Shown: one piece after another, positions 17,215 through 28,234 of the stretch
How positions within the stretch are numbered: the first letter of the stretch is position 1
Layout of the letters: each line of letters starts with the position of its first letter
Assembly: GCF_029763755.1 (NCBI RefSeq)
Contig: NZ_JARUVM010000007.1
Coordinates: forward strand, 48,915-112,914
Length of the DNA stretch: 64,000 bases
Source: Luteimonas sp. 8-5
GTDB lineage: Bacteria; Pseudomonadota; Gammaproteobacteria; Xanthomonadales; Xanthomonadaceae
Direction: 5' to 3'
Notes under the pieces: model-generated
Database searches by the model: none
Told to the model about the DNA's origin: nothing
What the model saw: only the letters and a program-made list of their open reading frames with translations
Translations under genes and position numbers: made by a program

Positions 17215-19107
17215 ATGATCGCCATTACCCTTCCCGACGGCTCGCGCCGCGAATTCGAAAACCCGGTCACGGTGGCCGAGGTTGCCGCCTCGATCGGCGC
17301 CGGCCTGGCCAAGGCCGCGCTGGCCGGCAAGGTCGACGGCAAGCTGGTCGACACCAGCCACCGCATCGACCACGACGCCGAGCTGGCGATCGTGACCGAC
17401 AAGTCGCCCGAGGCGCTGGACATCCTGCGCCACTCCACCGCCCACCTGCTGGCCCAGGCCGTGCAGCGCCTGTTCCCCGGCGCGCAGGTCACCATCGGCC
17501 CGGTGATCGACAACGGCTTCTACTACGACTTCGCCTACGAGCGCCCGTTCACGCCCGAGGACCTGCCGGCGATCGAGGCGGAAATGCAGAAGATCGTGAA
17601 GGAAGCGCACCAGGTCTCGCGCAGCGTCAAGTCGCGCGACGAGGCCACGAAGTTCTTCCGCGACATGGGCGAGGAGTACAAGGCGCAGATCATCGAGTCG
17701 ATCCCGGCCAACGAGGAGCTGTCGCTGTACACCCAGGGCGAGTTCACCGACCTGTGCCGCGGCCCGCACGTGCCGTCGACCGACAAGCTGCGCAGCTTCA
17801 AGCTGATGAAGGTTGCCGGCGCCTACTGGCGCGGCGACCACAACAACCAGATGCTAAGCCGCATCTACGGCACCGCCTGGCTGAACGACAAGGACCTGAA
17901 GGCCTACCTCACGATGCTGGAGGAGGCCGAGAAGCGCGACCACCGGCGGATCGCGAAGCAGCAGGACCTGTTCCACCTGCAGGAAGAGGCGCCGGGCCTG
18001 GTGTTCTGGCATCCGAAGGGCTGGAGCGTGTGGCAGGTGGTCGAGCAGTACATGCGCAAGGTCTACCGCGACACCGGCTACGGCGAGGTGCGCTGCCCGC
18101 AGATCCTGGACGTGGAGTTGTGGAAGAAGTCCGGTCACTGGGACAATTACCAGGACAACATGTTCTTCACCGAGTCGGAGAAGCGCACCTACGCGCTGAA
18201 GCCGATGAACTGCCCGGGCCACGTGCAGGTGTTCAAGCAGGGCCTGCACAGCTACCGCGACCTGCCGATCCGCTATGGCGAATTCGGGGCCTGCCACCGC
18301 AACGAGCCGTCCGGCGCGCTGCACGGCATCCTGCGCGTACGCGGCTTCACCCAGGACGACGGCCATGTGTTCTGCACCGAGGACCAGATCGAGTCCGAGG
18401 TCACCGCGTTCCACGTCCAGGCGATGAAGGTCTATGCCGATTTCGGTTTCACCGACGTGCAGGTCAAGCTGGCCCTGCGCCCGGAGCCGCGGCTCGGCGA
18501 CGACGCCACCTGGGACAAGGCCGAGGACGCCCTGCGTTCGGCCCTGCGCACGGCCGGCGTGGAGTGGGAGGAGCTGCCGGGCGAGGGCGCCTTCTACGGC
18601 CCGAAGATCGAATACCACCTGAAGGACGCCATCGGCCGGACCTGGCAGCTGGGGACCATGCAGGTCGACTTCATGATGCCCGGGCGCCTGGGTGCCGAGT
18701 ACGTCGACGAGCACAGCCAGAAGCGCCATCCGGTCATGCTTCACAGGGCCATCGTGGGCTCCATGGAACGCTTCATCGGGATCCTGATCGAGCACCATGC
18801 AGGGCAGTTCCCGGCCTGGCTGGCCCCGGTCCAGGCGGTCGTGATGAACATCACCGACGCCCAGGCTGAATGGGTGAAAGAGGTTCAGAAAACCCTTACA
18901 AATCAAGGGTTCAGGGTCGAAACCGATTTGCGCAACGAGAAAATCGGCTATAAAATCCGCGAGCACACGCTGCAGCGCGTGCCATTTTTGCTGGTCGTGG
19001 GCGACCGTGAGCGCGACAATGGCATGGTCGCGGTGCGCACCCGTGGTGGCGAGGATCTGGGGACAATGTCCGTCGCCGACTTCGTGTCGCACCTGCGCAA
19101 TCAATAA
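17215..19107 (+). CDS. thrS: Threonine--tRNA ligase
   Basis: The 630-residue synthetase has an N-terminal TGS domain ([18 protein letters not shown]), the editing-domain HxxxH signature ([10 protein letters not shown]), the class II core (motif 2 around [15 protein letters not shown]) and an anticodon-binding domain at the C-terminus. It charges tRNA-Thr and edits serine. I chose the ATG at 17215, since a frame from 17182 would begin inside the terminator. It heads the conserved thrS-infC-rpmI-rplT-pheST-ihfA group, and its leader has a possible attenuator. Confidence 0.98.
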   Translation: MIAITLPDGSRREFENPVTVAEVAASIGAGLAKAALAGKVDGKLVDTSHRIDHDAELAIVTDKSPEALDILRHSTAHLLAQAVQRLFPGAQVTIGPVIDNGFYYDFAYERPFTPEDLPAIEAEMQKIVKEAHQVSRSVKSRDEATKFFRDMGEEYKAQIIESIPANEELSLYTQGEFTDLCRGPHVPSTDKLRSFKLMKVAGAYWRGDHNNQMLSRIYGTAWLNDKDLKAYLTMLEEAEKRDHRRIAKQQDLFHLQEEAPGLVFWHPKGWSVWQVVEQYMRKVYRDTGYGEVRCPQILDVELWKKSGHWDNYQDNMFFTESEKRTYALKPMNCPGHVQVFKQGLHSYRDLPIRYGEFGACHRNEPSGALHGILRVRGFTQDDGHVFCTEDQIESEVTAFHVQAMKVYADFGFTDVQVKLALRPEPRLGDDATWDKAEDALRSALRTAGVEWEELPGEGAFYGPKIEYHLKDAIGRTWQLGTMQVDFMMPGRLGAEYVDEHSQKRHPVMLHRAIVGSMERFIGILIEHHAGQFPAWLAPVQAVVMNITDAQAEWVKEVQKTLTNQGFRVETDLRNEKIGYKIREHTLQRVPFLLVVGDRERDNGMVAVRTRGGEDLGTMSVADFVSHLRNQ

Positions 19108-19121
19108 CCGGAGATCGCAAC

Positions 19122-19643
19122 ATCAGCACCCCCGAAAAGCAGAACCGCAAGAACAACGAGATCCGCGTGCCCCGCGTGCGCGTGATCGGCAGCGATGGCG
19201 AGATGATCGGCGTGCTCTCGCGCGACGAGGCACTGGCCATGGCCGAGGACGAGGGCCTGGACCTGGTCGAGATCCAGCCCAACGCGGATCCGCCGGTCTG
19301 CCGGATCATGGACTTCGGCAAGTTCAAGTTCGAGGCCCAGAAGAAGGCCAACCTGGCCAAGAAGAAGACCAAGCAGGTCGAGATCAAGGAAGTGAAGTTC
19401 CGTCCGGTCACGGACGAGGGCGACTACCAGATCAAGCTGCGCAAGATGCGGGGCTTCCTCGAGGAAGGCGACAAGATCAAGGTCAACATCCGCTTCCGTG
19501 GCCGCGAAATGAGCCACCAGGAACTGGGCCGGGAGATGGCGGCCCGGATCGAGGCCGACCTGGGCGAGGACATCGTGATCGAGTCCCGGCCCCGCCTGGA
19601 AGGGCGGCAGATGGTCATGATGATCGCGCCGAAGAAAAAATGA
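19122..19643 (+). CDS. infC: Translation initiation factor IF-3, ATC start
   Basis: The 173-residue IF-3 begins at ATC (19122), giving [20 protein letters not shown], the family N-terminus; a later in-frame ATG or GTG would lose it. ATC, ATT or ATA starts are typical of infC: IF-3 discriminates against them, and this underlies its own translational control. A GGAG site lies 9 bases upstream. The N-domain (about 1-80) and C-domain (about 85-173) are both present and end in APKKK. It follows thrS after 14 bases. Confidence 0.96.
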   Translation: MSTPEKQNRKNNEIRVPRVRVIGSDGEMIGVLSRDEALAMAEDEGLDLVEIQPNADPPVCRIMDFGKFKFEAQKKANLAKKKTKQVEIKEVKFRPVTDEGDYQIKLRKMRGFLEEGDKIKVNIRFRGREMSHQELGREMAARIEADLGEDIVIESRPRLEGRQMVMMIAPKKK

Positions 19644-19804
19644 TGGCATAATGGCCGGCCCGGTTTCGGCCGGGACAGGACCCGTCGGGGATTCATTGCG
19701 AATCAACGACTTACGACCGGCACGGGCAGGACGGAAAGCGTGGCGACTGCATTCCGCAGGAGCTGCCGCCCAGGCCAGTAACCAGATTTCGCAAGGATTC
19801 CCCA
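19644..19804 (+). promoter_or_regulatory. infC-rpmI spacer, possible L20 leader
   Basis: This 161-base non-coding stretch holds a hairpin (CCGGCC 19655-19660 / GGCCGG 19668-19673) and further GC-rich inverted segments. In E. coli the corresponding region is an L20-binding translational operator for rpmI-rplT. The position fits, but I could not identify the L20-site helices, so the role is inference. Confidence 0.3.
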
Positions 19805-20002
19805 ATGCCCAAGATCAAGACCAATCGGGCGGCGGCCAAGCGCTTCCGGAAGACCGCTTCCGGCAAGTACAAGTGCGGCCACGCCAACAAGAGCCACATC
19901 CTCACCAAGAAGGCGACCAAGCGGAAGCGCAACCTGCGGCAGACGAACCATGTTCGTGCCGAGGACGCGGGCCGTCTGGACCGCATGCTTCCGTATCTCT
20001 GA
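19805..20002 (+). CDS. rpmI: 50S ribosomal protein bL35
   Basis: The 65-residue basic protein reads [20 protein letters not shown], the bL35 N-terminus, and ends RMLPYL. It is a structural part of the large ribosomal subunit. It is encoded between infC and rplT as in most bacteria, and rplT follows after 13 bases with AGGAGG upstream. Confidence 0.98.
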   Translation: MPKIKTNRAAAKRFRKTASGKYKCGHANKSHILTKKATKRKRNLRQTNHVRAEDAGRLDRMLPYL

Positions 20003-20015
20003 GGAGGGCTGAACA

Positions 20016-20375
20016 ATGGCACGAGTCAAGCGTGGCGTGCAGGCGCGCCGCCGTCACAAGAAGGTTCTCAAGCAGGCCAAGGGCTACTACCACGCCCGTC
20101 GCAAGGTCTTCCGCGTCGCCAAGCAGGCGGTCACGAAGGCGCTGCAGTACGCCTACATCGGCCGCAAGCAGAAGAAGCGCCAGTTCCGCACCCTGTGGAT
20201 CGCGCGCATCAACGCCGCGGCCCGCATCAACGGCATGAGCTACAGCCGCTTCATCAACGGACTGATGAAGGCCGGCATCACCCTGGATCGCAAGGTGCTG
20301 GCGGACATCGCCGTGCACGACGCGAAGGGTTTTGCGGCGCTGGCCGAAAAGGCGAAAGGCGCTCTCGCGGCGTAA
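20016..20375 (+). CDS. rplT: 50S ribosomal protein bL20
   Basis: The 119-residue basic protein starts [20 protein letters not shown] and has the [11 protein letters not shown] and [14 protein letters not shown] segments of bL20. It binds 23S rRNA early in 50S assembly and, in enterics, represses its own operon. It is followed by a strong terminator, not directly by pheS. Confidence 0.98.
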   Translation: MARVKRGVQARRRHKKVLKQAKGYYHARRKVFRVAKQAVTKALQYAYIGRKQKKRQFRTLWIARINAAARINGMSYSRFINGLMKAGITLDRKVLADIAVHDAKGFAALAEKAKGALAA

Positions 20376-21512
<1,137 letters not shown>

Positions 21513-21521
21513 GGCCCGCTG

Positions 21522-23915
21522 ATGAAATTCTCCGAGAACTGGCTGCGCCAGCACGTGACCATCGACGCCGACAGCGCGGCGCTGGAGCACCGGCTGACGA
21601 TGATCGGCCTTGAGGTGGAAGGCACCGAGCGCATCGGCGAACAGCTCGACGGCGTGGTCGTCGCGCGCATCGTCGAATGCAGCCGACATCCGGATGCCGA
21701 GCGGTTGCAGGTGTGCCGTGTCGACGTCGGTGGCGCCGAACCTCTGCAGATCGTGTGCGGTGCGCCGAATGCGCGTGCCGGCCTCGTGGCGCCGCTGGCC
21801 ACGGTAGGCGCACGCGTCGGCGAAATCACCATCAAGGCCGCGAAGCTGCGCGGTGTCGAATCCAACGGCATGTTGTGCTCGGCCAGGGAGCTGGGCCTGG
21901 ATGCCGACGCCTCCGGCCTGTTGGAGTTGCCCGCCGATGCGCCGGCCGGCACCCCGCTGGCGCAGTACCTCGGCCTGCCCGACACGGTGTTCGAACTCGG
22001 CCTGACTCCGAACCGAGGCGACTGCTTCAGCATCCGCGGCATCGCCTACGACGTCGCGGCCGCGTTCGCCACGCAGGTGAAGCCGCTCGATGCCGCGCCA
22101 GTGGCCGCGACGGGCGAGGCGCGGATGGAAGTCCGCCTCGAGGCCGGCGCGAGCGCGCCGCGTTATCTGGGCCGCGTCATCGAAGGCATCGATGCGACCC
22201 GCCCGAGTCCGGCGTGGATGGTCGAACGCTTGCGCCGCAGCGGCATCCGCCCGTTGAGCCTGCTGGTCGACATCACCCAGTACGTGATGCTGGAACTGGG
22301 CCAGCCGATGCACGCCTACGATCGCGACCTGCTGCGCGGCCCCATCGGCGTGCGCGCGGCGCGCGCCGGCGAAACGCTGCGCCTGCTCAACGGCGACGAG
22401 GCCGAACTCGACGCGCAGTTCCTGGTGATCACCGACGCCGACCGTGCGGTCGGCCTGGGCGGCATCATGGGCGGCGACGACACCAAGGTCGGCGACGGCA
22501 CCCGCAACGTCTTCCTCGAGGCCGCGCATTTCGCGCCCGAGGCGATCATCGGCCGCAGCCGCCGGCTCGGGCTGCACACCGACGCCGCCCACCGTTTCGA
22601 GCGCGGCGTCGATCCGGAGCTGCCGCGCACTGCGATCGAGCTCGCCACCCGCCTGGTCGTCGACCTCGCCGGCGGCGTGCCCGGCCCGGTGACGGAAGCG
22701 TCGATCGCCGGCGCCCTGGCGGGCCGCCCGCCGGTGGCGCTGCGGCGCGCGCGCCTGGCGCGCGTGCTCGGTATCGCCATCGCCGATGCGGATGTCGAGC
22801 GCATCCTCGCTTCGCTCGGGCTGGAAGCCACGGCCACGGCCGACGGCTGGCAGGTCGTGCCGCCGCCGCGCCGTTTCGACATCGCGATCGAGGAAGACCT
22901 GATCGAGGAAGTCGCGCGCATCCACGGCTACGACGCGATCCCGGCAACCCTTCCGGGCGGTTCGACCCGCCTGGCCGCGCCGTCCGAGACCCGCGTGGGC
23001 GAGGACCTGGTGCGCGCGCAGCTGGCCGCCCGCGACTACCTCGACACCATCAACTTCGCATTCGTCGACGCGACCCTGCTGGCCGACTGGAGCCTGGACG
23101 CCGGTTCGGTCGCGCTGGCCAATCCGTTGAGCGCGGAACTCGGCGTGATGCGCACCTCGCTGCTGCCGGGCCTGGTCCAGTCGCTGGCGCGCAATGCAGC
23201 GCGACAGCAGCCGCGCGTGCGGCTGTCGGAGATCGGGAAGGTGTTCGGGAGCCGGGAGCCGGGAGCCGGTAGCCGGGAAGCAGGTGCGCCGGTGGAAACC
23301 CTGCGGGTGGCGGGCGCTGTTTGTGGGACCGCTGCCGCGGAGCAGTGGGGCATCGCCGAGCGCGACGTGGACTTCCACGACGTCAAGGGCGATCTCGACA
23401 GCCTGGCGGCGCTGGCGCGTGCGGAGCTGGAGTATCGGCCATCGTCTGCGCCGTGGGGGCACCCGGGGCGCTCGGCCGACGTATTCAGGGATGGCGCCCG
23501 GATCGGCTGGATCGGCCAGTTGCACCCGCGCCTGCAGAAGGCGCTGGACCTGGACGTCGATGTGGTGGCCTTCGAGCTGGACCTGGAGCCGCTGCTGGCG
23601 CGGCCGCTGCCGCGGGCCGTCGCCCTGTCCAGGTTCCCGTCCGTGCGCCGCGACCTCGCGTTCGTGGTCCCGGAGGCGGTGTCCTGGGCGGCGGTCTCGG
23701 CCAGCGCCAGGGGCGCTGCGGGCCCGTTCCTGCGCGACCTGCGCCTGTTCGACCGCTACGCCGGCAAGGGTGTGGAATCCGGATTCAAGAGTTTCGCTAT
23801 GGGCTTGATTCTGCAGGACGAATCGCGCACATTGACCGATCGCGACGTGGACACCGTAGTGGCTTCGGTGACCGCCGCGCTGGAACGCGACCACGGGGCC
23901 GCGATCCGGGCCTGA
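21522..23915 (+). CDS. pheT: Phenylalanine--tRNA ligase beta subunit
   Basis: The 797-residue protein has the PheT order: tRNA-binding OB domain (about 40-150), B3/B4 editing region (about 210-400), B5 (about 400-480) and the C-terminal anticodon-binding domain. The loop near residue 576 (GSREPGAGSREAG) is written by five copies of a CGGGAGC-type heptamer at 23246-23280; it sits where homologues vary, so function is probably intact. It makes the second subunit of the PheS-PheT enzyme. Confidence 0.97.
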   Translation: MKFSENWLRQHVTIDADSAALEHRLTMIGLEVEGTERIGEQLDGVVVARIVECSRHPDAERLQVCRVDVGGAEPLQIVCGAPNARAGLVAPLATVGARVGEITIKAAKLRGVESNGMLCSARELGLDADASGLLELPADAPAGTPLAQYLGLPDTVFELGLTPNRGDCFSIRGIAYDVAAAFATQVKPLDAAPVAATGEARMEVRLEAGASAPRYLGRVIEGIDATRPSPAWMVERLRRSGIRPLSLLVDITQYVMLELGQPMHAYDRDLLRGPIGVRAARAGETLRLLNGDEAELDAQFLVITDADRAVGLGGIMGGDDTKVGDGTRNVFLEAAHFAPEAIIGRSRRLGLHTDAAHRFERGVDPELPRTAIELATRLVVDLAGGVPGPVTEASIAGALAGRPPVALRRARLARVLGIAIADADVERILASLGLEATATADGWQVVPPPRRFDIAIEEDLIEEVARIHGYDAIPATLPGGSTRLAAPSETRVGEDLVRAQLAARDYLDTINFAFVDATLLADWSLDAGSVALANPLSAELGVMRTSLLPGLVQSLARNAARQQPRVRLSEIGKVFGSREPGAGSREAGAPVETLRVAGAVCGTAAAEQWGIAERDVDFHDVKGDLDSLAALARAELEYRPSSAPWGHPGRSADVFRDGARIGWIGQLHPRLQKALDLDVDVVAFELDLEPLLARPLPRAVALSRFPSVRRDLAFVVPEAVSWAAVSASARGAAGPFLRDLRLFDRYAGKGVESGFKSFAMGLILQDESRTLTDRDVDTVVASVTAALERDHGAAIRA
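23246..23280 (+). repeat. Heptamer tandem repeat inside pheT
   Basis: Five units of a 7-base sequence (CGGGAGC three times, then CGGTAGC and CGGGAAG) lie in frame in the variable loop of PheT. Three units are identical. The frame stays open because 7-base shifts encode repeating R-E-P/A-G-S patterns. Confidence 0.8.
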
Positions 23916-23954
23916 AGGGCGTATTCATTTGTTGTTGCGGCAGGGGAACACGTA

Positions 23955-24263
23955 ATGGCGTTGACCAAGGCGGAAATGGCCGAGCGGCTCTACGAGGACG
24001 TCGGGCTGAACAAGCGCGAGGCGAAGGAGTTCGTCGACGCCTTCTTCGACGTGCTGCGCGAGGCGCTGCAGCAGGGCCGCCAGGTCAAGCTGTCGGGCTT
24101 CGGCAACTTCGACCTGCGGCGCAAGAACCAGCGCCCTGGCCGCAACCCCAAGACCGGCGAGGAGATTCCGATCACCGCCCGTACCGTGGTGACCTTCCGC
24201 CCGGGGCAGAAGCTCAAGGAGCGGGTCGAGGCCTATGCCGGCGCCGGGGTGACGCATGCTTGA
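23955..24263 (+). CDS. ihfA: Integration host factor subunit alpha
   Basis: The 102-residue HU/IHF protein starts [20 protein letters not shown] and has the DNA-minor-groove arm ([19 protein letters not shown]) of the alpha subunit. With IhfB it bends DNA at consensus sites in recombination, replication and transcription. It follows pheT by 39 bases, as in E. coli, and overlaps the next gene's start by 8 bases (ATGCTTGA). Confidence 0.97.
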   Translation: MALTKAEMAERLYEDVGLNKREAKEFVDAFFDVLREALQQGRQVKLSGFGNFDLRRKNQRPGRNPKTGEEIPITARTVVTFRPGQKLKERVEAYAGAGVTHA

Positions 24264-24612
24264 CCCTGGCAGCAACCGGGAGTTGCCCCCGATCCCGGCA
24301 AAGCGTTATTTCACCATTGGCGAGGTCAGCGAGCTGTGCGACGTGAAGCCGCACGTGCTGCGCTACTGGGAAACCGAGTTCCCGTCGCTGAAGCCGGTCA
24401 AGCGCCGTGGCAACCGCCGCTACTACCAGCGCCATGACGTGTTGATGGTCCGCCAGATCCGCGCCCTGCTGTACGAACAGGGTTACACCATCGGCGGCGC
24501 CCGCCTGCGCCTGGACGGCGAGGGTGCCCGCCAGGAAGCGACCATGAGCTCGCAGATCGTCCGCCAGGTGCGGATGGAGCTGGAAGAGGTCCTGCAGCTC
24601 CTGCGACGGTAG
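24256..24612 (+). CDS. MerR family transcriptional regulator
   Basis: The 118-residue protein begins at the ATG at 24256. Its N-terminal MerR helix-turn-helix reads [20 protein letters not shown], followed by a wing (KRRGNRRYY) and a dimerisation helix. No cysteine-rich effector domain is seen, so the signal is unknown. This small MerR gene is a regular partner of ihfA in proteobacteria, coupled by overlapping codons here; the pairing suggests IHF-linked regulation but gives no target. Confidence 0.92.
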   Translation: MLDPGSNRELPPIPAKRYFTIGEVSELCDVKPHVLRYWETEFPSLKPVKRRGNRRYYQRHDVLMVRQIRALLYEQGYTIGGARLRLDGEGARQEATMSSQIVRQVRMELEEVLQLLRR

Positions 24613-24621
24613 CCGACCGGC

Positions 24622-24627
24622 TATAAT
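24622..24627 (+). promoter_or_regulatory. -10 element of tRNA-Pro
   Basis: A perfect TATAAT lies 13 bases before the first tRNA base. I see no good -35; the nearest (CTGCGA at 24601) has a 15-base spacer. Confidence 0.5.
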
Positions 24628-24640
24628 CTCCAACCCGCGT

Positions 24641-24717
24641 CGGGGTATAGCGCAGCCTGGTAGCGCATCTGCCTGGGGGGCAGAGGGTCGTCGGTTCGAA
24701 TCCGGCTACCCCGACCA
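24641..24717 (+). tRNA. tRNA-Pro (anticodon GGG)
   Basis: A 77-base cloverleaf. The acceptor CGGGGTA pairs with TACCCCG, the D-arm is GCGC..GCGC, anticodon stem TCTGC/GCAGA holds loop CTGGGGG (anticodon GGG), and the T-arm is GTCGGTTCGAATCCGGC. CCA is encoded. The first base is C, as in most bacterial tRNA-Pro. Confidence 0.97.
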
Positions 24718-24739
24718 TCTTTCTTCGCAGGACACACGC

Positions 24740-25168
24740 ATGCGCAAGTCACTGCTGATTCCGTTGTCCATCCTGCTGCTCGCGCCGGCCGCCTTCGCGG
24801 GCGAGCCGAAGACCTATGGCGAGGCGCTGCCCGAAGCCTCGGCCGTGCCGATCTCCGTGGCCGCGGCCGACACCGACGCCTACGCAGGCAAGGCCAACCG
24901 TTTCAGCGGCCGCATCACCGAGGTCTGCCAGAAGGAAGGCTGCTGGATGATGCTCGAGGACGACGGCCAGGTCGCGCGGGTGATGATGCACGACCACGCC
25001 TTCGCGATCCCGAAGGACGCCAGCGGCCCGGCCGAGGTGTACGGCGTGCTGTCGGTCAAGCAGCTGTCGAAGGAAGCGGCCGAGCACCTGGCCGAGGACG
25101 GCAACGGCATCCTGCCGCCCGAGCGCGAGATCCGTATCGACGCCACCGGCGTACGCATCGACGGCTGA
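24740..25168 (+). CDS. DUF4920 exported protein
   Basis: The 142-residue protein has a signal peptide (RKSLLIPLSILLLAPAAFAG) and a DUF4920-like body with TEVCQKEGCWMML and ARVMMHDHAFAIP. The conserved CxxxxCWM and HDH patterns suggest metal or heme binding, but the family's function is unknown. It starts 22 bases after tRNA-Pro and probably has its own promoter. The gumN/traB-like gene follows. Confidence 0.75.
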   Translation: MRKSLLIPLSILLLAPAAFAGEPKTYGEALPEASAVPISVAAADTDAYAGKANRFSGRITEVCQKEGCWMMLEDDGQVARVMMHDHAFAIPKDASGPAEVYGVLSVKQLSKEAAEHLAEDGNGILPPEREIRIDATGVRIDG

Positions 25169-25239
25169 TGTCCTTCCGCACCCGGGAACTCGGGTGCGCA
25201 TTCATGGTCCGAGGAGCTCCCCACGGAAGGAGAGTCCCC

Positions 25240-26259
25240 ATGTGTTTCCGCACGTTTCGCGCGCTGTCCCTCGTGCTCCTGGTGTCCGGTGCCACTTCCA
25301 CGGCGTTCGCCCAGGACAGCGCCGCACCAATCCGCGATGTCGCCCCGGTCGTCGTTTCCGGCGCGCTGCCCGGCCCCGGACTGTGGAAGGTCAGCAAGGG
25401 CGACCACGTCATGTGGGTGCTCGGTACGCAGGCGCCGTTGCCGCGACGCATGCATTGGCAGTCGGAGCGCGTCGAGGAAATCCTTGCAGCCTCGCAGGAA
25501 CTGATCCGGCAGCCGGTGATGGGTTTTTCGGTCGAGGCGGGCGGATTCCTGCGCAGTGTGTTCCTGTTGCCCAGGGTCTATGGCGCGCGCAAGAACCCCG
25601 ATGGTGCGCACCTGCGCGACGTGCTCTCCGAACCGCTGTACGCGCGCTGGATGCCCTTGCGCGAACGCTACTTGGGCAGCGGCCGCAAGGCTGAGCGCAT
25701 GCGCCCGGTATTCGCCGCGGGCGAGCTCTGGGAAGAGGCGCTGGAGGACAACGACCTCGTCCAGGGCGGGATCGTCGAGCCCGTGCTGGAGCGTGCGGTC
25801 AAGCGCTACGGCCTGCGCCAAACCCATCCGAAATGGGTGTTGAAGGTCACCGACGCCAAGGCCCTGCTCGCCGAAGCCGAGCATGCCCGCCTCGACGATG
25901 CAGGCTGCCTGGAAGCCACGGTGGAGGAACTGGAGGCCGGTCCCGATCGCCTGCGCCTGCGCGCCAACGCCTGGGCCGCTGGCGACCTTGCTGCATTGCG
26001 CGCCCTCCCGGACCCGGGTCGGCGCCGCAGTGCCTGCGCCGATGCCGTCATGGAGTCGCCGCTGCTGCGCAAGCGTGGCAGCGACGGCATCGACGAACGC
26101 ATGCAGGCGTTGTGGCTGGAAGCGGCGGAGAAGGCGTTGGCGGAGAACAAATCGACCTTCGCCCTGCTGCCGATCTCGAACCTGTTGTCCGACGACGGTT
26201 ACCTTTCCGAACTCGCCGCGCGTGGCTACGCGGTCGAAGCGCCGGACGAACGGATCTGA
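25240..26259 (+). CDS. TraB/GumN family exported protein
   Basis: The 339-residue protein starts at the ATG at 25240, which has GGAGAG upstream and opens a signal peptide (RTFRALSLVLLVSGATSTAF). The body starts with GLWKVSKGDHVMWVLGTQAPLPRRM, the TraB/GumN signature. A frame from 25168 exists but lacks the signal peptide. The family covers proteins of unclear biochemistry, some of them putative metalloproteases; GumN lies beside the xanthan genes in Xanthomonas. It converges on dxs with a 2-base gap. Confidence 0.8.
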   Translation: MCFRTFRALSLVLLVSGATSTAFAQDSAAPIRDVAPVVVSGALPGPGLWKVSKGDHVMWVLGTQAPLPRRMHWQSERVEEILAASQELIRQPVMGFSVEAGGFLRSVFLLPRVYGARKNPDGAHLRDVLSEPLYARWMPLRERYLGSGRKAERMRPVFAAGELWEEALEDNDLVQGGIVEPVLERAVKRYGLRQTHPKWVLKVTDAKALLAEAEHARLDDAGCLEATVEELEAGPDRLRLRANAWAAGDLAALRALPDPGRRRSACADAVMESPLLRKRGSDGIDERMQALWLEAAEKALAENKSTFALLPISNLLSDDGYLSELAARGYAVEAPDERI

Positions 26260-26261
26260 AT

Positions 26262-28214
26262 CTAGCGCGCGACCGCGGCCTGGCCCTGGCCGAGCTGCGG
26301 CCAGCGCTGCAACAGCGCCGCACGGATCCCGGCGACATCCAGCCCCGCCTCGGCGAGCAGTTGCTCGCGGCTGGCGTGGTGCTGGAACGCGTCGGGCAGG
26401 CCTAGGTGCAGCATCGGCATGACGATGCCTTCGGCCGCGAGCAACTCGGCCACGCCGCTGCCGGCGCCGCCAGCGACCACGTTGTCCTCGAGCGTCGCGA
26501 AACCGTCGTGGGAGGCCGCCAGCTGCAGGATCATGTCCCGGTCCAGCGGCTTGACGTAGCGCATGTTCACTACGGTCAGTCCGAGTTCGGCAGCCACCTG
26601 CTCGGCGGCCGGCACGATCGCGCCGAACGCGAGCAGGGCGATGCCGGCCCCGCGCCGGCGCAGCTGCGCCTTGCCGATCGGCAGGGTGTCCAGTGCGGGA
26701 TCGATGGCCACGCCCGGACCGGTGCCGCGCGGATAGCGCACGGCGGCCGGTCCCTGGTGGTGGAAACCGGTGGTCAGCATCTTGCGGCATTCGTCCTCGT
26801 CCGCCGGCGCCATCACCACCATGTTCGGCACGCAGCGCAGGTAGGACAGGTCGAGGTTGCCGGCATGGGTCGCGCCATCGGGTCCGACCACGCCGCCGCG
26901 GTCGATCGCGAACAGCACGTCGAGGTCCTGGATGGCGACGTCGTGCACGAGCTGGTCGTAGCCGCGCTGCAGGAAGGTCGAATAGATCGCGACCACGGGC
27001 TTGGCGCCCTCGCAGGCCATGCCGGCGGCGAGCGTCACCGCGTGCTGCTCGGCGATGGCGACGTCGAAGTAGCGTTCCGGGAATTCCTTCGAGTAGCGCA
27101 CCAGGCCGGAGCCCTCGCGCATCGCAGGGGTGATCGCCAGCAGCTTCGGATCGGCCGCGGCCATGTCGCACAGCCAGTCGCCGAACACCTCGGTGTAAGT
27201 GGGCTTCTTCGGCGCGGCACCCGGCTTGCTCACCACGCCCTTGTCCGGGTCGAACGGCGAGACCGCGTGGTAGCCGATCTGGTCGCCTTCGGCCAGTTCG
27301 TAGCCCTTGCCCTTGGTGGTGATGACGTGCAGCAGCTGCGGGCCCTTGAGCCCCTTGAGCGTCCGCAGCGTCGACAACAGCGCATCGACGTCATGGCCGT
27401 CGATCGGGCCGGTGTAGTGGAAACCCATTTCCTCGAACAGCGTGGACGGCACGAACATGCCCTTCCAGTGTTCCTCCCAGCGGCGCACGAAGCGCGCCGG
27501 ACCGCTGCTGCGCTTGTCGCCGAGGATCTTCTTGCCGCCTTCGCGGATCGCGTTGAGGGTGCGGCTGCCGGTGGCGCGGCCGAGCATCCGGGTCAGCCCG
27601 CCGACCGCTTCGCTGATCGACATCCGGTTGTCGTTGAGGATGACCAGGATGTCGGGTTCGTCATCCATGCCGCCGGCATGGTTGAGCGCTTCGTAGGCCA
27701 TGCCGGCGGTCATCGCGCCGTCGCCGATCACCGCGACCACCTTGCGGTCGTTGCCGGCGCGTGCATTGGCGATCGCCATGCCCAGCGCAGCCGAGATCGA
27801 GGTCGAGGAGTGGCCGACGCCGAAGGTGTCGTACTTGCTTTCCTCGCGCTTGGGGAACGGCGCCACGCCGCCGCGCTGCTTGACGCTGCGGATGCCGTCG
27901 CGGCGCCCGGTCAGGATCTTGTGCGGATAGGCCTGGTGGCCGACGTCCCAGACGATGCGGTCGTCCGGCGTGTCGTAGAGATAGTGCAGGACCGTGGTCA
28001 GCTCGATCACGCCCAGGCCGGCGCCGAAGTGGCCGCCCGATTGCCCCACGCATTCGATCAGGTACGCGCGCAGCTCGTCGGCGACGGCACGCAGCTGCCC
28101 GGCTTCGAGCTTGCGCAGGTCGGCGGGGGAGTCGACAGCGGCCAGGAGCGGGTAGCGCGCGGCGTCGATCGGGCAGCTGTCGAAACTCTTCTTGCCGACT
28201 GGGGAGGCGTTCAT
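26262..28214 (-). CDS. dxs: 1-deoxy-D-xylulose-5-phosphate synthase
   Basis: The 650-residue protein condenses pyruvate with glyceraldehyde 3-phosphate, the first step of the MEP isoprenoid pathway. TPP-binding and active-site features are visible: [16 protein letters not shown], the [15 protein letters not shown] motif and [14 protein letters not shown] with the conserved Glu. It is slightly longer than the E. coli enzyme (620), with an N-terminal extension. It is transcribed from the minus strand, 20 bases downstream of the unknown gene at 28235-29233. Confidence 0.97.
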   Translation of the reverse strand: MNASPVGKKSFDSCPIDAARYPLLAAVDSPADLRKLEAGQLRAVADELRAYLIECVGQSGGHFGAGLGVIELTTVLHYLYDTPDDRIVWDVGHQAYPHKILTGRRDGIRSVKQRGGVAPFPKREESKYDTFGVGHSSTSISAALGMAIANARAGNDRKVVAVIGDGAMTAGMAYEALNHAGGMDDEPDILVILNDNRMSISEAVGGLTRMLGRATGSRTLNAIREGGKKILGDKRSSGPARFVRRWEEHWKGMFVPSTLFEEMGFHYTGPIDGHDVDALLSTLRTLKGLKGPQLLHVITTKGKGYELAEGDQIGYHAVSPFDPDKGVVSKPGAAPKKPTYTEVFGDWLCDMAAADPKLLAITPAMREGSGLVRYSKEFPERYFDVAIAEQHAVTLAAGMACEGAKPVVAIYSTFLQRGYDQLVHDVAIQDLDVLFAIDRGGVVGPDGATHAGNLDLSYLRCVPNMVVMAPADEDECRKMLTTGFHHQGPAAVRYPRGTGPGVAIDPALDTLPIGKAQLRRRGAGIALLAFGAIVPAAEQVAAELGLTVVNMRYVKPLDRDMILQLAASHDGFATLEDNVVAGGAGSGVAELLAAEGIVMPMLHLGLPDAFQHHASREQLLAEAGLDVAGIRAALLQRWPQLGQGQAAVAR

Positions 28215-28234
28215 TCCCCTATTTTAGCCCCTGG

